A stretch of DNA of 64,000 bases from Nocardia caishijiensis NBRC 108228 (GTDB lineage Bacteria; Actinomycetota; Actinomycetes; Mycobacteriales; Mycobacteriaceae): positions 186,001 through 250,000 of the forward strand of contig NZ_BDBE01000025.1 of assembly GCF_001612825.1 (NCBI RefSeq). Reading direction: 5' to 3'. The position numbers and the translations under genes were made by a program. Under the pieces are notes generated by a model. It was not told the origin of the DNA, searched no databases, and saw only the letters and a list, made by a program, of their open reading frames with translations. Positions 62,417 through 64,000 of this stretch are shown piece after piece; position 1 is the stretch's first letter, and every line of letters begins with the position of its first letter.

Positions 62417-64000
62417 GTGACTGGGTCGGGTGGCGTCGCTGCGGCGAGAGAAGCGGGTACACCGGTCGATTCGGCGGCGGGTGGTGCCTCGGGTGGTTCC
62501 CTGCGTGCGTGGCAGCGCCGTGCCCTGACGAAATACCTGGCCACCAGGCCGCGCGACTTCCTCGCGGTGGCCACGCCCGGCGCCGGTAAGACCACCTTCG
62601 CGCTGCGGGTTGCCGCCGAGTTGCTGGCTGATCGGACGGTGGACCAGATCACCGTCGTCGCGCCGACCGAGCACCTCAAGCACCAGTGGGCCGCCTCGGC
62701 GGCGCGCTCGGGGATCCAGCTCGACTCGCGCTTCTCCAACTCCACCGGCGGCACCTCCGGCGATTACCACGGTGTGGTCGTCACCTACGCGCAGGTCGCC
62801 GCGCATCCCACCCGGCACCGTGTGCGCACCGAGAACCGCCGCACCCTGGTGATTCTCGACGAGATCCACCACGCGGGCGACGCCAAATCGTGGGGTGAGG
62901 CCACCGAGGAGGCCTTCGGCGACGCCACCCGTCGTCTCGCCCTGACCGGAACGCCGTTCCGCAGCGACGATTCCAAGATCCCCTTCGTCACCTACGAACC
63001 CGACGAGTCCGGTTTCCCGAGGTCGCGTGCCGATCACTCCTACGGTTACGCCGACGCTCTCGCCGACGGCGTCGTGCGCCCCGTGGTGTTCCTCGCCTAT
63101 TCCGGTGACGCGCACTGGCGCGACAGCGCGGGCGAGGAGCACACTGCCCGCCTCGGTGAACCGCTCAGTGCCGAACAGACCGCGCGTGCCTGGCGCACCG
63201 CGCTCGACCCCGCCGGTGACTGGATCTCGGCGGTGCTGCGCGCGGCCGACACCCGGCTGCGGCAGCTGCGTTCCTCGGGCATTCCCGACGCGGGCGGCCT
63301 GGTCATCGCCACCGATCAGGAACGGGCCCGCGACTACGCCGAACTGCTGGAACACATCTCCGGTGAGCGCCCGGCGCTGGTGCTCTCCGACGACCCGCAG
63401 TCCTCGCAGCGCATCGGCGAGTTCGCGAGCAGCACCCAGCCGTGGATGGTCGCGGTGCGCATGGTGTCCGAAGGCGTCGACGTGCCGCGCCTTGCGGTGG
63501 GCGTGTACGCCACCAGCGCCTCGACGCCGCTGTACTTCGCCCAGGCCATCGGACGTTTCGTGCGTGCCCGCAGGCCGGGGGAGACCGCGAGCGTGTTTCT
63601 GCCGTCGGTGCCGGTCCTGCTCGATCTGGCCGCGCAGCTGGAGTTGCAGCGCGACCACGTGATCGGCAAACCGCACCGCGAGAAGAACGCCCTCGACGAC
63701 GAACTGCTCACCGAGGCGAACAAGACCAAGGACGAGCCGGGCGAGGAGGAGAAGTCCTTCGTCGCCCTGGCCGCCGACGCCGAACTCGACCAGGTGATCT
63801 ACGACGGATCCTCGTTCGGGACCGCCACCTTCGCGGGTAGCGACGAGGAAGCCGACTACCTCGGCATCCCCGGCCTGCTCGACGCCGATCAGATGCGCGC
63901 ACTGCTGCGTGACCGTCAGTCACGTCAGATCTCCGAACGCAGCGCCGCCGTCGCCGCACCGCAACCGGCCGCCGTGGCGGAGCGGGTGGCGACCTCGGAC
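62417..64000 (+). CDS. DEAD/DEAH-box (SF2) helicase, 3' end beyond the window
   Basis: The open frame runs from GTG 62417 off the right edge (528 codons so far). Walker A is ATPGAGKTTFAL, Walker B VILDEIHHAGD, and motif III ALTGTPFRSDD. The second RecA-like domain has GGLVIATDQERARDYAEL and the motif VI region QAIGRFVRARRPGE. It fits the ResIII/Type I restriction-like helicases, with DNA or RNA as possible substrates. A TANNNT box 7 bases upstream supports GTG 62417, with no ribosome site. Confidence 0.82.
   Translation, partial: MTGSGGVAAAREAGTPVDSAAGGASGGSLRAWQRRALTKYLATRPRDFLAVATPGAGKTTFALRVAAELLADRTVDQITVVAPTEHLKHQWAASAARSGIQLDSRFSNSTGGTSGDYHGVVVTYAQVAAHPTRHRVRTENRRTLVILDEIHHAGDAKSWGEATEEAFGDATRRLALTGTPFRSDDSKIPFVTYEPDESGFPRSRADHSYGYADALADGVVRPVVFLAYSGDAHWRDSAGEEHTARLGEPLSAEQTARAWRTALDPAGDWISAVLRAADTRLRQLRSSGIPDAGGLVIATDQERARDYAELLEHISGERPALVLSDDPQSSQRIGEFASSTQPWMVAVRMVSEGVDVPRLAVGVYATSASTPLYFAQAIGRFVRARRPGETASVFLPSVPVLLDLAAQLELQRDHVIGKPHREKNALDDELLTEANKTKDEPGEEEKSFVALAADAELDQVIYDGSSFGTATFAGSDEEADYLGIPGLLDADQMRALLRDRQSRQISERSAAVAAPQPAAVAERVATSD

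Overview
The window is high-GC actinobacterial chromosome. Protein signatures (IdeR, DUF349, DUF5134, DUF3039/DUF3099, a LexA box of the TCGAAC-N4-GTTCGA type, BioYMN, AhpCD/OxyR) and gene order point to Mycobacteriales, most likely Nocardia or a close relative. Much of the order matches, from memory, the M. tuberculosis block Rv2733c to Rv2707: miaB, a membrane protein, a DUF349 protein, an Rv2728c-like gene, miaA, dapF, hflX, lexA, divS/chiZ position, nrdR, then PAC2, ideR, sigB, DUF3099, DUF3039, YihY. That backbone is interrupted by about 25 kb of less conserved genes between nrdR and the PAC2 gene.

Layout. 1-3.1 kb: end of an osmoprotectant-type ABC uptake operon (a repeat-rich upstream end, a permease, a lipoprotein binding protein), then a 3-hydroxyacyl-CoA dehydrogenase. 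3.1-6.5 kb (minus): glutamate-type ABC operon gluABCD with a hairpin between gluB and gluC. 6.6-15.6 kb: tRNA modification and translation genes (miaB, miaA, a TrmH-family methyltransferase, hflX) with dapF and the coiled-coil DUF349 protein. 15.7-20.9 kb: acyltransferase, pirin with a palindromic operator, lexA divergent from an SOS-controlled membrane protein, a secreted protein of unknown function, nrdR. 21-33.9 kb: hrpA, small membrane proteins, an aminotransferase, a MoxR ATPase plus metallopeptidase/VWA pair, a GNAT protein, an ECF-like sigma factor split by a very long disordered insert, a PhzF protein.

34-38.2 kb: peroxide defence (ahpCD divergent from oxyR), then a biotin uptake operon bioYMN behind a BioQ-type palindrome. 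38.2-40.3 kb: a lower-GC island coding for a solitary reverse transcriptase of the Abi/UG (defence-associated) kind. It lies between bioN and a second, diverged copy of the bioN 3' end, and is the best candidate in the window for an unusual mobile defence system. 40.3-43.3 kb: polyamine synthesis (ornithine decarboxylase and a fused AdoMet decarboxylase-spermidine synthase). 43.4-49.1 kb: DUF3516 helicase, PAC2 protein, lipoprotein, DUF4192 protein. 49.1-56.5 kb: galE-ideR, a lysine deacetylase/acetyltransferase pair, sigB with an ECF-type stress promoter. 56.6-64 kb: methyltransferase, VOC protein, MFS transporter, DUF3099, DUF3039, YihY, and an SF2 helicase that runs off the right edge.

Themes. 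Translational coupling by 4-base GTGA/ATGA overlaps is frequent. At least six genes have a TANNNT box 6-7 bases before an ATG/GTG, as expected for leaderless transcripts. Several otherwise conserved proteins carry long, low-complexity in-frame inserts (HrpA, the sigma factor, the Pat-like acetyltransferase), and the left edge carries a 36/72-base in-frame tandem repeat. All database-type statements are from memory of the families; nothing was searched.
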